Positions 1 through 12,335 of a stretch of 64,000 bases of DNA are shown here, in pieces. Source of the stretch: Haemaphysalis longicornis (taxonomy: Eukaryota > Arthropoda > Arachnida > Ixodida > Ixodidae); NCBI GenBank assembly GCA_013339765.2, contig CM023449.1, positions 16,413,130-16,477,129 of the forward strand. Reading direction: 5' to 3'. The position numbers and the translations under genes were made by a program. The notes under the pieces were generated by a model. The model did no database searches. It saw only the letters and a program-made list of their open reading frames with translations, and was not told where the DNA came from. The first letter of the stretch is position 1; every line of letters begins with the position of its first letter.

Positions 1-113
1 ATTTCTCAGTGAATAAAGCACCGTTTCTATCCCGGACAAGCGCTGGGGGCACTATAAAACACGAAATCTTTCGAATAAAACCAATTTGCATTTTCTCTTC
101 ATGGCTCCTTTAA
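1..113. mobile_element. MITE right end (GGAGCCATGAAGA family)
   Basis: The last 45 or so bases before position 110 match the right end of the complete copy at 56520-57027, including the terminal CTCTTCATGGCTCCT. A TTAA follows at 110-113, as in that copy. The left part of the element lies outside the window. It is a non-coding DNA transposon fragment. Identification rests on comparison within this window only. Confidence 0.55.
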
Positions 114-589
114 AGTTGGTCTGCGTACTGGCGCGTTGCAAATACCACCGTTTAATACCAATGGGGCACATTTTTTAAATTTGTAGCAAAACAGAAAAAT
201 CCTTCAACTGGCACATAAATACTACCAATGAATTAGATTATTTTGTCACCTTGAATAATTTGTTAGCGGTCACCTTATCGAATGTGTTTGCCACACTTTT
301 GTTGAAAGTAAGCTTTAGTTAACGCCATTCACTGCATTATTGCTCTGACCACTGCAACTCCTTTTGCAATAGCTATACTGGATGTGTGAATCACAATCAG
401 TATGTCATCGTACCGCCTGACCCCCGGCCATCGTTCCGTGTGCTACATTGCAGAATCTTATAAAGATTATGCTAGGAACAAAAAGAGACGTCAGACCAGT
501 CCAAAAAAACGTACTGACGTTTCAGGTTTCCAGCACGGAAGCCTTGTTCACAATGACTGCATCACCAGAAGTGGGTCGTTTAAGTGGGC
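114..589. other. Mostly unassigned; possible Penelope 3' flank
   Basis: No gene is recognised here. The stretch 520-550 reads, on the minus strand, GAACAAGGCTTCCGT followed by a CGAAACGT-like string. The same 15-mer appears on the plus strand at 19947-19961. I take it as part of the 3' flank of the Penelope remnant that ends near 590. A 19 bp sequence at 472-490 is found inverted at 1008-1026. Confidence 0.3.
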
Positions 590-1026
590 TGAGTAATCGC
601 TGCAAAGAGCGTAAGTAGATCGGGTTTAGATTTTTGTCATTACGATTGACTGTGTTAGATGTGGTCTGAATGATACGTTATTCCAGATGTAGCCGTGATG
701 CTGTCACTTTTGCTGTTGCGACGATTCTTGCGTTGTCCCAATCAATCCTCTGGTCATTCACGACGGCGTGTCCGGCTAAAGCATTGTTGCGGACGCTCTT
801 ATTCTTTACGTCATGGGCGTGCTGCTGCAGACCATTCTTATAATTCCCTCATTCCCCGATATACACACCGCTAGAGTCTGCGCAAGGTATCTCGTATACC
901 GCACCGGGGAAACGCTCCTTGGGCAAGCGGTCCTTCACTCACAAGCTCATGGCGCATCTTTTTGGCTGGAACGTGGGCCACCTGCACGTCATATCCCCGC
1001 AGGACGGCGTCTCTTTTTGTTCCTAG
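590..1026 (-). pseudogene. Penelope-like element, GIY-YIG nuclease remnant
   Basis: On the minus strand this region encodes, with stops and frameshifts, the C-terminal nuclease of a Penelope-like retroelement. Readable blocks are FPGAVYEIPC then GVYIGE (the GIY-YIG core), a block with LQQH and ALAGHAV, and finally TTSNTVNRNDKNLNP near 620-650. These follow one another in the family order. The GIY-YIG domain nicks target DNA for target-primed reverse transcription. The glycine after GE is replaced by a stop and upstream frames are broken, so this copy is dead. No reverse transcriptase is visible beside it. Confidence 0.75.
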
Positions 1027-2309
1027 TGTACCCTCCCGGCCATACGGGATTCAGTCATGCTCTCGATTTCAACAGATTGTGCTGTTACAAAATGAAAGGG
1101 AAATTTGACGCGCGGAGCATGAGATGGGACTTGCTTGGGTAGACGCTCTTTAATTCGTCCACAGCAGTACTCCCCCCCGGGACGAGTAGCAGTAGAAGAA
1201 ATGTAGCGAGTTGGGCAGTCAGTACAAGTGCACCTTCAAAAAAAAAGCAGGTCTGAAAGAGGCAAAGCTTCAGAACAAGCAGAAAAGATGATCGCTGGGT
1301 GAATGGGACAGTGTGAGGTAACGGGCTCCCTTTCTGCACGTGTAATCTGCTTCATTACTGTTTCTGCTTCCAAGACAAGTCGAGGGCTGCAGTTTCTTGC
1401 CAAGGGATTAAGTGCACACCTTAACAGTTTTCCCTGACATATCTGTTGTTATTTGTATCTCTAAACAACGTAGCTTGTCCACTGTACTGTCCTCAAAAAT
1501 TGACTACGGAACTCACTTCCTTCGCATTGATGACCCGTTTGGTTGTAAAAGGCAGGGCAAAGAAAAGTATAGAGCAATATCCACGTTTTGGTGTTTTTTT
1601 TCCTTATTCGGTTTTACTTACTTTTTGCGTAATATCTTAAAACTACGTCATTCGCCTTTCTTTTTCTGTTGTTTTCCGCGTAAACACATTTTTTATAAAA
1701 CCGGCGCATTTGATGCCCTGTGCTATATCTCTGCTCCGAGGCGCAGCTTATGTTGCAGGCCGGCAGACTTATTTTAACCAGCTTCTGATATTAAACGTGG
1801 ATCAAAATCTCGATACACGGACGTTCTCGATTTCCATCTACTTCAGAAAAACGGTCGTGGGGAACGGAGATGGAGGCCACTTGTGGTCAGAAGGAAACGG
1901 CTTAGCCACTGAGTAGCTCCTGCTGTCCTACTTGTCAAGTATTAACAAGTTGCAGGTGCCGGACCTTTTAAAGAAATTATTAAATGCAAAAAGTTGCACA
2001 GATCGGGGGTGGGCTTTCGCTGTTGCGCAGTGGAGCACTCCTGCAGCCTGATTGCTCCAATAAAGTCGCAGCTAGGAAAGGGAAAAGTCGCTTTATATCC
2101 CCTGCAAGCTGCCGAGAAGGACATTTCGTTTGGTCAGCTTGCACTATGCTCGCGTTTCCAGCAGCAAGAGACCGTTGCTATATTGGTGCTCATTCCTTTC
2201 CATTTTTGTTACATAGAGCGTGATAGTGTGTTGAATTGTCTGGAGGGGAAAGTGCGCGAGCGGGTACGAAGTTGATAGTACGTGAAAGAAAAAAATGGCC
2301 TGAATTGAA
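1027..2309. other. No recognised gene
   Basis: The stretch contains only short overlapping frames. The minus-strand frame at 1085-1339 includes a low-complexity leucine run encoded by a TAG/TAC-like repeat around 1185-1200. An AATAAA near 2060 has no coding sequence before it that I can support. Confidence 0.3.
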
Positions 2310-2335
2310 TTGACTGTGCAATATCCACAACGGAG

Positions 2336-2505
2336 GGTCGAACCGTTTTGGCATGAACCGGTAACCGTTGTTTCTTTTTTTGATTCAGTTCCGCTTCGGG
2401 TTCGGCGTGCTCAAAAAATATCGGTTTGGGTTCGGGTTCAGTTCCGTCAAAAATACCGGTTCAGTACCGGTTTTCGGCTCGGTTCGGTTCTGGTTCGACA
2501 CCCTG
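2336..2505. repeat. GGTTC/GAACC-rich degenerate repeat
   Basis: Short GGTTC, CGGTT and GAACC words recur about a dozen times with variable spacing, and both complements are present, giving local palindromes such as ACCGGT. The array is too degenerate for a clean unit length. No coding or RNA role can be shown. Confidence 0.5.
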
Positions 2506-2510
2506 GTCAA

Positions 2511-3920
2511 TTTACTTAAAATTCTGGCGTAATAAGAGTATTTTTGCTCTCCACCAAAAGACTTCTTTATCCTTTACCTTGTTCTTTGTCGCTGTTGTGC
2601 AGTGTTATTTAATATTTCCAGTAGGCATGGTTAATTTTGGCCAAAGCAAACAAAAAGAAACCTGTGGTAAAAGGGAAATAGAATTTGAACATTTCAAGTG
2701 TAACGTTGTCATCAGAAAACAGGCTGCTGCCTTTTGCAATGTCTCGTCCGTAAGAGGTAGCAGGGCGACCGACACGGAGATTTCGTCGCCATGACTAGTC
2801 ATCGATTTGTTGCCCCACGCGTATTAACACATGGCGCTTGCTGGTGCCTTGTGTGTTGCTTTTACCTGGCGCCAACTCTTTTCGCGTGGAATTTTTCACC
2901 CACCTGGTCGCACCTTCCATACCCTTCTGTGGGACATACCAAGAGCACTTCTTGTGCCATATTTCACTTACGTTCCATTAGCCAAGTCTGTCGTAATGCC
3001 TAGGGATGTCACAAGGCTCCACAGATCGCCATTGCCGGGGTGAAAACAGCCATCCTCGGGGTACGGCCGTTTGTCCGATGTCAGGAGCAATGGAAACGCG
3101 CACTAGTGTTGCTGACTTTTTTTCCTGCGCGTGGTTTCCATTGCTGTTGTTTCTTGTGTTTTTACTCTCGTTGGCTTTCTGCGTCATTGAGGAATGCCTT
3201 GCGGTACTTTATGATTGCAAAGGTTGCAGTCGATATGCATCTTACCTGAGATTACGCGTTCCATTTTATAGGTTTGTTTCGAGTGAGTTTTCGTTCTCTA
3301 TAAGTTACCTTTTTTTTCCTTTGGTTACCTCACAGGGCAAATGCTACCTATAGACGGACACTATATCGACATATTTCCATATTTCGATTTGGGGCCCACA
3401 GCTGTCATGAAGCAGGCTATTTGTTCTAAAGTTTATGTTCTGAAGCGCTCTGTCTCGTGTCGTCTCTCTCCAGTCTTCGTTACTTTTGTGCGCAATTGCA
3501 GTACAGCAAAGTTTATGCATAGCGCACCTTTCCAAAGAGACAAGGTTTCTGGAAAACAGTGTTTTCCACTAATGGTTAGCCGCTACATTAAACGCCAGCA
3601 TAATATCTCCCACTGTTCCCTGTCGTGTCATTTGAAAAGCAACCGAGAAGAGGGATGTTTCTTGTATCCTCTGTGACCTTGAGGCTAACGATATTTTTTG
3701 TTAGGTGTTACCCACTAGCGAAGCCTGTAGTAAGGTGTGAGCAGTCACTTGGGAAAATCATCCCCTGTGTTTTATTTCGACAATCACTTGCGTTCTTCGC
3801 GTGCTGCCGCAGTGAGTACAGCGTATTTTTTGTCTTCCTCGTGCCACTGTTGTTTGTTTTGTACTGCCCCTAGTTTCTTTTATTTTACCTTGGAGTTGCC
3901 GTTACTGCAGTGCTGCGACG
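2511..3920. other. No recognised gene
   Basis: Only short overlapping frames below 125 codons on both strands, none with family motifs. A 12-base palindrome ATGACTAGTCAT lies near 2791-2802. I see nothing else. Confidence 0.3.
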
Positions 3921-3928
3921 TGTGTGGA

Positions 3929-4006
3929 GTATGAATTGCAGTATAGTGGTTAGCATATCACGTGACTCTTTCGGGAATGGCTTTTCGGTGGTTTGAATTT
4001 CACACT
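3929..4006 (+). other. Degenerate tRNA-like sequence
   Basis: GTATAGTGGTTAGCATATC resembles the D-arm/box A region of eukaryotic Asp- or His-type tRNAs. About 45 bases later GGTTTGAATTTC resembles box B. CAGTATA at the start pairs with TATACTG at the end. The T-arm does not fold well and the anticodon arm is unclear, so a functional tRNA is unlikely. A decayed tRNA-derived SINE head or tRNA pseudogene is the better reading. Confidence 0.25.
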
Positions 4007-5775
4007 ATACTGGGGCCTTAGCTTGCGTCCACTAGGCCATTCTTGTATCCGTGATGGTAGAAACGATCGCATCGCCGGCAGCCAGTATTCTAGACGATAA
4101 TTCTTATTGTCAGTCGTGTTTAAAGCGAAAACGTTTTTAATGACACCAATGGCGTCCTCTCAAAAAAAAAAAAAACCCATGTCTCCGTAGACCGGGTGGT
4201 CGACTGAGCAGCTCTGATAGGATCTGTGGACAAACAGCGCGTGCCTGAAACCGGCCTTCCATTGTATAAAAACGTCACCTCGATCGCGAAAAAAGAACAG
4301 AATGGTTCTAGATAAGACAACACTCGCATCCATCACGAAGAAGGAGTGTAATAGTAAACCTTTGGGTCATAAACCACGTATCGGTATACATTTAGAACGT
4401 TTGTAGGTAAAAAGGTTTCTTAATGCACGAGAAGTCGTCGCATGGGTTCATATTTTGTTTGCGTTTTGGGTGTTTGAAACTTTGACGATCGAGAAGACGC
4501 ACTTTTAGTTAAGGGGACGCAGTATTAACGAAGAATCTGACACAGTTTTAATTTTAGAAAGCTTTAGCGCTGGTCTCAACTTTCTTTTGGAATGGATGAT
4601 CTTTGCCACTGGCTTAAAGCTTAATACGAAGAATGCAGGAACCGTTTAGGATTCTTGCCGTTCGCATATTTCTTTATTTTCTTGCGTAATGCCAAATGCC
4701 CATCCATCCATTTCAGCAAAAAGACGTTGATACCAAAAAATAAGTGTAGCACTGTACCGCCTTTTCACAGAGACTAACTAGACGATTTTGCCTCATTGTG
4801 TGTTTGGGTTATGTGCGCGCCTCAAGAGATGTCTTCGGAAGGATCAGACAGCCGTACAATGGCGTAATTTTGTGAAACAGCTATGCGTTAAACAGCAAGA
4901 ATGAGTGGCTTCGTGCAAAGTTTTTTTGCGGAAGCACTAAAAGCACGGCTGGGTATGACGTGCCCGAAACGCGAAAAAGAGAAGAAACATTTCTCGGAGC
5001 TTTTACTAAACTTGTCCGGCCTTCTGCCTGGCCAAATAATGAACGATACCTATACCGCGTCATTCCGCTTCCATCCTCAAAAACATGTTGCCGCCGGCTG
5101 TATCAGAAAACGTCCATAAATGTCATCCATGCTCAACACGAACCCAGTTGAAATGCGGTTTCTCCGCGATTCGATTCTCTTAACAGTAGCATGCCTTCCA
5201 TTTTTTACTAATGACATTTTCCTGCACAATTATTTTAATTCTTTCGATATGACGTTGTCCAGCCCCAACTAATGAGTTCTGCGACTTTGTCTTACATCGA
5301 AAGTCGATTTACTGCCGGAGAATTTCGTTCGGTACAGAAATAGGCCTATATCACCAACGCAGTGACATCACCGCACTGCTAAAGATGGGCCACCTGGAGG
5401 ATTTTGTCCTCAGCGAAGGCGAGCAAATTTCGAAGAACTTATCCACGATCCAGTAAACGATGCTTTTTTTTTGCGTGCGTTTGATTTCAGCCCATTGATA
5501 CAGATTGCGCTTTGTTAACCTACCCGCTTGTGGAGCCAAGGTGTAGCTTGAACCGTGAAATGAAGCTCATCAATGAAGCTAAAGAAAAGGGCAATTTCTT
5601 TGGCGTACCGCTAACGTCAGGTGCTCGCGGCTAGACTCAGCGAGCGACGATCCCCATGCCGCGATGAGCGAGCCCCCAGGCGCGAGCTGTGGGCTCAGCC
5701 TCATTGTCGCAACTGGGTTTCTTTCCGTCTTCAAGCTTCGGCGAAGCTAGAAAATGGTAATTTCCACACATTACT
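4007..5775. other. No recognised gene
   Basis: AT-rich sequence with short frames only. A 70 bp GC-rich patch near 5640-5710 has repeated GAGCGAGC and GCGAGC words but no readable product. Confidence 0.3.
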
Positions 5776-5793
5776 GTCCGCCAGAAATGGTTA

Positions 5794-6051
5794 GGGGCGA
5801 ATTTCTAGAAGGCAAAGTGTATGTGTGGGTTTGGTTGATACGATGCCATCTTGGAGCTTTGTCTTACAAGAACCGATGACACCATTCGTGCAGTTGTAGA
5901 GCTCCTGAACTCTAGCTATTTTCCACATCTGGCGCGGTGTCTTTCCTTGGTAAACTAGCACCACGTTCCCTACTTTGACTTCAGTGGCCGCTTTCTTCTT
6001 TGCGAAGTGTGCTGACTGGAGCTGCAAATAGTGGCGGCTAGAGAACCGCCA
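5794..6051 (-). pseudogene. BEL/Pao retrotransposon Pol C-terminal fragment
   Basis: The minus frame (part of a 131-codon ORF at 5791-6186) carries the conserved tail found downstream of the integrase in BEL/Pao Pol proteins (DUF5641-like). The order is WRFSSRHYL, then an acidic/lysine stretch, then KVGNVVLVYQ, PRQMWKIARVQELY, a GVIGSCKTKL strand, and a final LLEI. No integrase catalytic core, reverse transcriptase or LTR is recognised upstream. The 45 residues before the domain read as unrelated flank. It is a short 3' relic of a BEL/Pao element. Confidence 0.75.
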
Positions 6052-6060
6052 CTTATAAAC

Positions 6061-9000
6061 AGCATTTGTTTTTATTCCCTTTTGCGCTGAAATGTTTATA
6101 AATGAAAAGTTGTAGTGTTTTCTATGCAAATTCAAGTGCCAAAACAACGGCATGATGCAGACAGTCTCACTGGCAGGCATACTCATGCATACGAGCTTGA
6201 GGTATCATGGACACGAGCTTGAGGTACCAATTTACAAATATGAAAAGGTTATTAGAACCCAGAAACATTAGCAGGCGCTTCCTCCTTGTTTTTGGCTTGA
6301 TTGTTTTATAAACACATTGGCTTTGTTGGCGAATCGTAAGCATCCGTATAGTTCTGGACGCGACTATGGGGCCAAACGGCGTGTAACATACGTTAGGCTT
6401 TCATCACTTTTCTCGAAGAAACACTTTCTGGCGTGTCACGCAGTTCAGTTGCATTCACAAAGTGCGACGACCCACAGTTCAGGTTTGGGAAAAACCCTGC
6501 CTCCACGTCCCATCTACCAGGAATGCGAAAATTTATTTTGGGGGGCGAGGTAAATGTCCACGTGGTTTATTTGTTGCTGACAGTGGCTGCTTTACTCGTT
6601 TCGTTTGGATGAGATCGCGGAATATAAATTACCCAGTTTTTGTCAAAGTGGGCTGGTATATTCCACAGCAGCGTGGGCTGTGACAAACAAAAAGTGGCAA
6701 GCGTCACGCGTAATATATACGCTGTTGCTGCGACGCTTTCTTTAAATGTTGGTTATCCTGTCTGCGGAGAGCAACTTCCTGTCGCAACTTCGGAACCGCA
6801 TAAATTACACGGTTTACCCAACGCCCTGAAGCTAAAGATGCGCTAGCGAGGCCAGACCTTCACTTTAAACTACAAAGCCACTTTTTTGTCCGTATTTATA
6901 AATCTCATCGTTTCTCGCTCACGCCCAGCTGCCAGAGGCTCCATCGAATGTGTCAGATCTTAAAGTGAGAGCGCGGTCTCGTAACTCGCCTTGGGCAGAT
7001 TGCATAGCCCCATCCCATAACAAACAAAAAGGAGCTTATCGGCATGCTCGCAGGAATTTGGGGGAAAAGTGACCTAGCTTGGCAAAAAAGTATATCTGTG
7101 TGGCCCATAGGCGTAAACGCCCAGAAAGGAGGTAAGGCGTTCCTGACAGAAAAGCAATTCATCATCGTCGACGTCTGGATCTTAGAGCGTTGAGTGGAGC
7201 CACGGCTCGCGACGATCGAACGGGTAAAAAAAAAGCAACTTAGGCAACAAACGCTGTTGAAAAAAAAAATGGTGGTCCCGGTTGGTGCATGCCCGCGGAC
7301 ATACATTTTAGCAACCATTACAAGCCAAAAATAAATGCGCCTTTTACCCGTGGTTAAGACGAAATAACGACTTTATATATCGAAGCGAGTTTAGTGAGTT
7401 CCACGGGTCCATGTTTGGTAATAATACCATGAGGTTTTTCCCAACAGACGCACACAAACGCGAAAACATTGACTCGAACTACGCCAATACGTTGCATATA
7501 CAACTAGTCTTGTTTGCTGCTACTTTACCCATGTTGTATGTGGACGGACGGACGGACCAATATTCCTGCTTGGGTAACCCCCAAAAATTGTTTTTAATAA
7601 GTGCATGCGAACAGGGGATACCGTCTGCCTGGCAGAGATAAATTTTTACAGCTGTAGTCTTATCACGCATAATCATTCGTGCCCTATACACCAGCCATAT
7701 CGATTGTGTTTTGTTACTGGCCACTCGCAGGTTTCAGTATTTACTGTCTCATCAACAGTTAAATAACTTGTTCTTTTCGCGCTGTTGGCCCTTGTTGGCC
7801 TTGCGCCATTAAACACCAACCATCATCGTCAAGTGATAAAAGAGGAGCAATGTGCTGTGCCCGCTGGCGTGCGTGGTTTGGTCGTTCTCTTGCAACTATG
7901 TCGCATGAACAACAGCTACCGCGACGTCCGCGGCAATCTTTTTCACCCTGGAAAGATTCAGCCGGTGGAGATGGGAACCCAACCCAGAGGGTCACCGTTG
8001 GGAGGATACCAGTAGGGATAGGCAAACACTGCGAGAACGGTGTCTAGTGGGAAATTAAGCTCAGAGAACCCTGGCTTGCATACTCTACACGTTGCACCTA
8101 CATCTGAATTGGCTCGGGCTCGAAGGCGCTTTGCGGCGTCCGTCCAACTGTTTGTTGTGGCGGCTTCATTAGGAATGCAAAGCACTTTCTCTTAGTATGC
8201 GCTGACTCGGCGCCTGGAATTGAGAGCCACGATAATCAGGATCCGGGCTTGCAACAGACAACGAGAACGAAGCTTTCAGAGTGCGAGTGACTTAGCAGTG
8301 GTGGTACAATGCGAAGTGCGAGCACTGTTTTTTTTCTCTTCTGGTTGTTTCTTTTCGCGAGGGAAATATATTACAAAACAACAGGGAAAAAGTCTTTCAG
8401 GTCTTTCTTATTTTCGTGGCATTTCGCTGGGTGTTCGTAAGTCAGCGGAGGTGAGCCAAGCCTAGGCAATCATGAGGAAGATTCGGCAAGATTCCGTGCA
8501 CATCTTGGCGACAATGAATATGAAGGAAAGTATGTAGAGGACTGGATAACAGGATTTAATAGTGGTCTTCTTGCAAATGTCAAATTCAGCTATATGCGTC
8601 TGAAAGCCGGTTTAGTTTATCTTACTTCGGGCACCAGTCAGGTTTTTCGACTTTCTTTTTTACCCAGAATATTTTCCCCTCAAGGCATCTAATTATAAAG
8701 TTCGGACAATCCACGTGCGTCAAGACTGTGTCGTATAATACGAATTAACCTGGCGGCTAAACATGGCGAAGTATACTATGTTAAAACGAAAGCCGGGATC
8801 AGACATTTTGAAATTGCGAAGGCACCTTCTCAGCCCGTGATCGAAGCGGGTGCTGGGAAACTTTCCAATCACGTACTTGCTATAAATTAGACGTCTGACT
8901 AATTTAGTCAAATCTAGGCTTGTTCTTACCTGAGATTATACTCGTCCCAATACCGAACAGGCTCTTATGAATCACTTGTAGTTGACGGAAATGCTGCTGC

Positions 9001-11867
9001 GATGAAATGAAAAACACAAGAAGTATTTTTTTATTTTTAGGGGGAGGGGGGGGGGGGCTTACAGAAGTTTTTCTGATCATCTCCCATTCGGCGCACAAGC
9101 ACCAAAGGCTACTTAAAAATAGAAGCTTTAAAATGCTTCCATGAAGTAGGCGAGAACGTGAATGCGAGCTAAAGGTATATTATAAGCGGCTAAAAATATG
9201 GTTCCAAGAACGTGGCAATGCTTGACTGGTCTGAAATTAAACCTCCGCTTGCTTGTATGTCCCATTCACTGAAGACACAAAAGGGCTGATTAAATGAGGT
9301 AAATCCGAGTACAACGCATTGAACTTACTGTATGCTGTTTCTCTCTTGAGAGAAAGTAAACTACGGCATTACGTTTTTTTTTAGTAATTTACGGCAAACG
9401 TATTTTACTCAATAGCACCGGAAGACACAAAATGTGAGCCTATAAGAAAAGAGTGTGTGTAAGTCAAACATTCTGCGTAAAATTGTAAAAGTAACCTTCC
9501 AGGGAGCAAACAAGCGGAGAAAGTAAAATTACTGTGTGGAAATTGCTTAGCTATCCCACTCAGTGAAGGTGGATGACCAGTGAAACTTAAAGGTAGTCTA
9601 AATTTTAAGCGGCGTCTCTAGTACGACCACAGAAGAAAGCGAACGTTCAAATGGCGTACGGAAACGTTTTAAGTCCGGGGAAACTATACACGCAAGAGAT
9701 TGTAATGTAAACATAAAAAGGGCGCTGCGAAGGTAGACATGGTTGCCAAGCAACAAACCTTTGAGAAACCATTGTTATCGACATGAGACTCTACTGATCC
9801 TACAAATAGTACCTATTGTAGACTGACCTACTCAAATGCATATTCAAGGTTGCCGCCGGTTCTAGCGCGTCCTGACGCGTTCCACTTTGCGAGAAATGTG
9901 AAAGCCTCCGGACAAACCGACCTGGGCCCGCCAGTCACGCATGAGCAAGACGATGGTACAGATGGATACGACAAGAACTAATACTACCACAGTGAAAAGT
10001 GACGGTGCAACATGTAAATAAACAATTTTAAACCTAATGCAATTCGTGGTGGTGTCTCTTGCAGTGCTTACATAGTATGAAAAACCCACCTTCCCTATGG
10101 TTCAAACCTTGCGTGACTCAGTGCGAGCATCACCAATTCTGGTCTTGAGTCAGGCAAAGTGTCGCTGTATAGCATGCACAACGGTACTCCTTAATTTCAG
10201 CAGTTAATATGGTCGTGACCTTTTTGTCTTCACGCATACATTTCTCCTTGTGTTTGGCGCATTAGGATTGAAAGGTTGCTGGGCCATAAAACCACTACGT
10301 AATCAGCGTACCTTCATTGTTTACCGATACTCATGTGCTCTAAAATTGCCCTTTCTTGTGCGTTAGCTCCGTAGTAGCCGGTCACCACTACTAAACGTGT
10401 ACAAAAGGGAACATTGCTGTTTCTTGTAACATTTTATGCGTGGCAATACTTCAGCAGGGAAATGTGTCCACATGTTGATTGATAGTACGTACCGCTCAGT
10501 GTCCTCGCTTTTTTGCCGAACGATTCAAGAAATGCAAAATAAATCATGAGCCACCCCTCTTTCTCAAGGTTGAGGACCAGCAAAACTTCTGGCACACGAT
10601 TTAGAAGTGACACATAATTTATTTAAAAGGTATGAGCAAATTTGTTCTTAGGCGTTGAGGGTAGTCATTGATAAGAAAAACAGATACAAACACGCATATG
10701 CTTTTAGTATCTATCGATTTTAAAAATGGCGCCTATAGATAACTACTCTACTCAAGGCTCATACCTAAGTAATGACACCTATAAGCTTGAGGTCCAACTG
10801 AGGTTCTTTGCGGCACGACTTAAGTGGTGACTGCGTGTTAATAGGACACACACCAGGACATTTGTATCCCAACACCTCGCACTTCATGTACACGTGGAGC
10901 CCTGACAGTTTTTGTTTCGGGCATTAAAATCGAACAATAGCATATCCACGTCAGCTTCGCTTAAAAGAGAAACAGTATATCTGCACTCCCAAATTTCAGA
11001 AATGCTATTGCGAAAGTGGCTGCATAGGAACTTCTCGTAACAAATCACTTTAGAATGTTCACTAACTCCAACTCTCGCTCCATTGCGCTCGATGCCCGGG
11101 TGTTTAAGAAAAGAAAAGCATAAAAAACCGTTTTGCAGTTCGAAAAAAGCTATCTCAACCATGCAGTGGTCTAGTAATAGGGCTTGATTTTTTTTAACTG
11201 TTGGATGTTCCCGATAGGCTTCTATGCATTTAAAGTTTGAAACTTCCAGTACACGCACAAAACAAAAATGTTCAATTTCCTATGGAGCGAATCGTACAGA
11301 ATCCACTGCCGGCCCTACTTAAAAGGAAACCTGAAAGTAGAAAACCTTTAAGTCCCTAATTGGAGTTGGACTTGCTCCGCCAAAAGAAAAATCTACACTG
11401 CACGCGGAAGCTGGTGCCCGTAATCCTGCAGCTCAGGTCGCTTTATAAAGCGACTAGATGGGATTTGAAATATTAAACGAGCAGGCTCAGCTCCAACGCA
11501 GTAAGACGTCGATTGCCTTGTCTCCCGGAAGTTCCTGACCGTGAGGTTTTCTAGCCGGTCCTCTCACGAAGCCGTAACTTTGAAGAAAGGAATTCCAGTT
11601 CATTTTGTTCCTACCAGTCTGGATCTAGCTCTTTGTTTGGGACATGACGGTGCTGCAAAAAGCTTTTGTTTAGACTGGTTGGCAGCCTACAACTCCGTCC
11701 TGCTGTACTGTGAAGAATACAACGTAATACGGAGAAAAACACAGGCAGGAGAAGCGGTTGGTGGGGGTGAAACCACATATCGTTTATGTAAACAGCATGG
11801 CAATGTTTTGGTATGAAGCACTTCAGTTTGCCCATATACTTAGCTGAACTTCAGAGAAACGGTGACT
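6061..11867. other. Long gene-poor stretch
   Basis: Nearly 6 kb with no recognised gene, RNA or transposon. The longest frame is 124 codons on the minus strand (10884-11258) and matches nothing I know. A GGAC tetranucleotide run lies at about 7542-7556. A G-rich run G5-A-G12 lies at 9040-9057. The sequence is AT-rich with no clear promoter or splice architecture. Confidence 0.35.
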
Positions 11868-11871
11868 TACT

Positions 11872-12335
11872 CATTTATTTTTATTTTAAATGCCCTAAGG
11901 GCCCGGAAGGGCATTACATGAGGGGGGGGGGTGCAATTCAAACAAGGTATAACTCGACACATATGATGACAAACTACAAACGGCAGTGAGACACATATCT
12001 GCTTAAACGGTTCAATTCACAAAAAAAATGGAAAGAAAGAGAGAGAGTACGAGGGCAATTTACGTCTTGTTCATGACACCACTAAAGAAGGCACTAGCGG
12101 GCGACAGGTTTAGATATAATTTGTGTTAAAAAAATCAAAAGGGCTGACAAAAGTGGCATTTGTACATCTCATACATTTGAAAACATCCTATACATTTAAA
12201 AACGTACCCAACGCAGATTGGAAAGCCGAAGTGTCAGTGAGAGACACAATATCTTGAAGAAGACCGTTCCACTCCTGTATAGACAATACCAGAGGGGAAT
12301 TTTGGTATTTTTTGTCCTCGCAAATATTTATATAA
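11872..12335 (-). mobile_element. CR1-like LINE, 5'-truncated 3' end (copy A)
   Basis: On the minus strand this ends in an A/T-rich tail at 11872-11890. Before it is a GGGCCC...GGGCATTACATGAGG block that recurs near 33260-33298 at the tail of LINE copy C. Upstream, CCGTTCCACTCCTGTATAG near 12260 aligns with the stretch of copy B that encodes LWNGLPD. Only the last few codons and 3' UTR remain. It abuts copy B head to tail, as expected for one insertion at or next to the tail of another. Confidence 0.6.

Noticed and set aside
10884..11258. 124-codon minus ORF
   Set aside because: Longest frame in a 6 kb gene-poor stretch, but no motif, no coherent neighbours and composition like the flanks.
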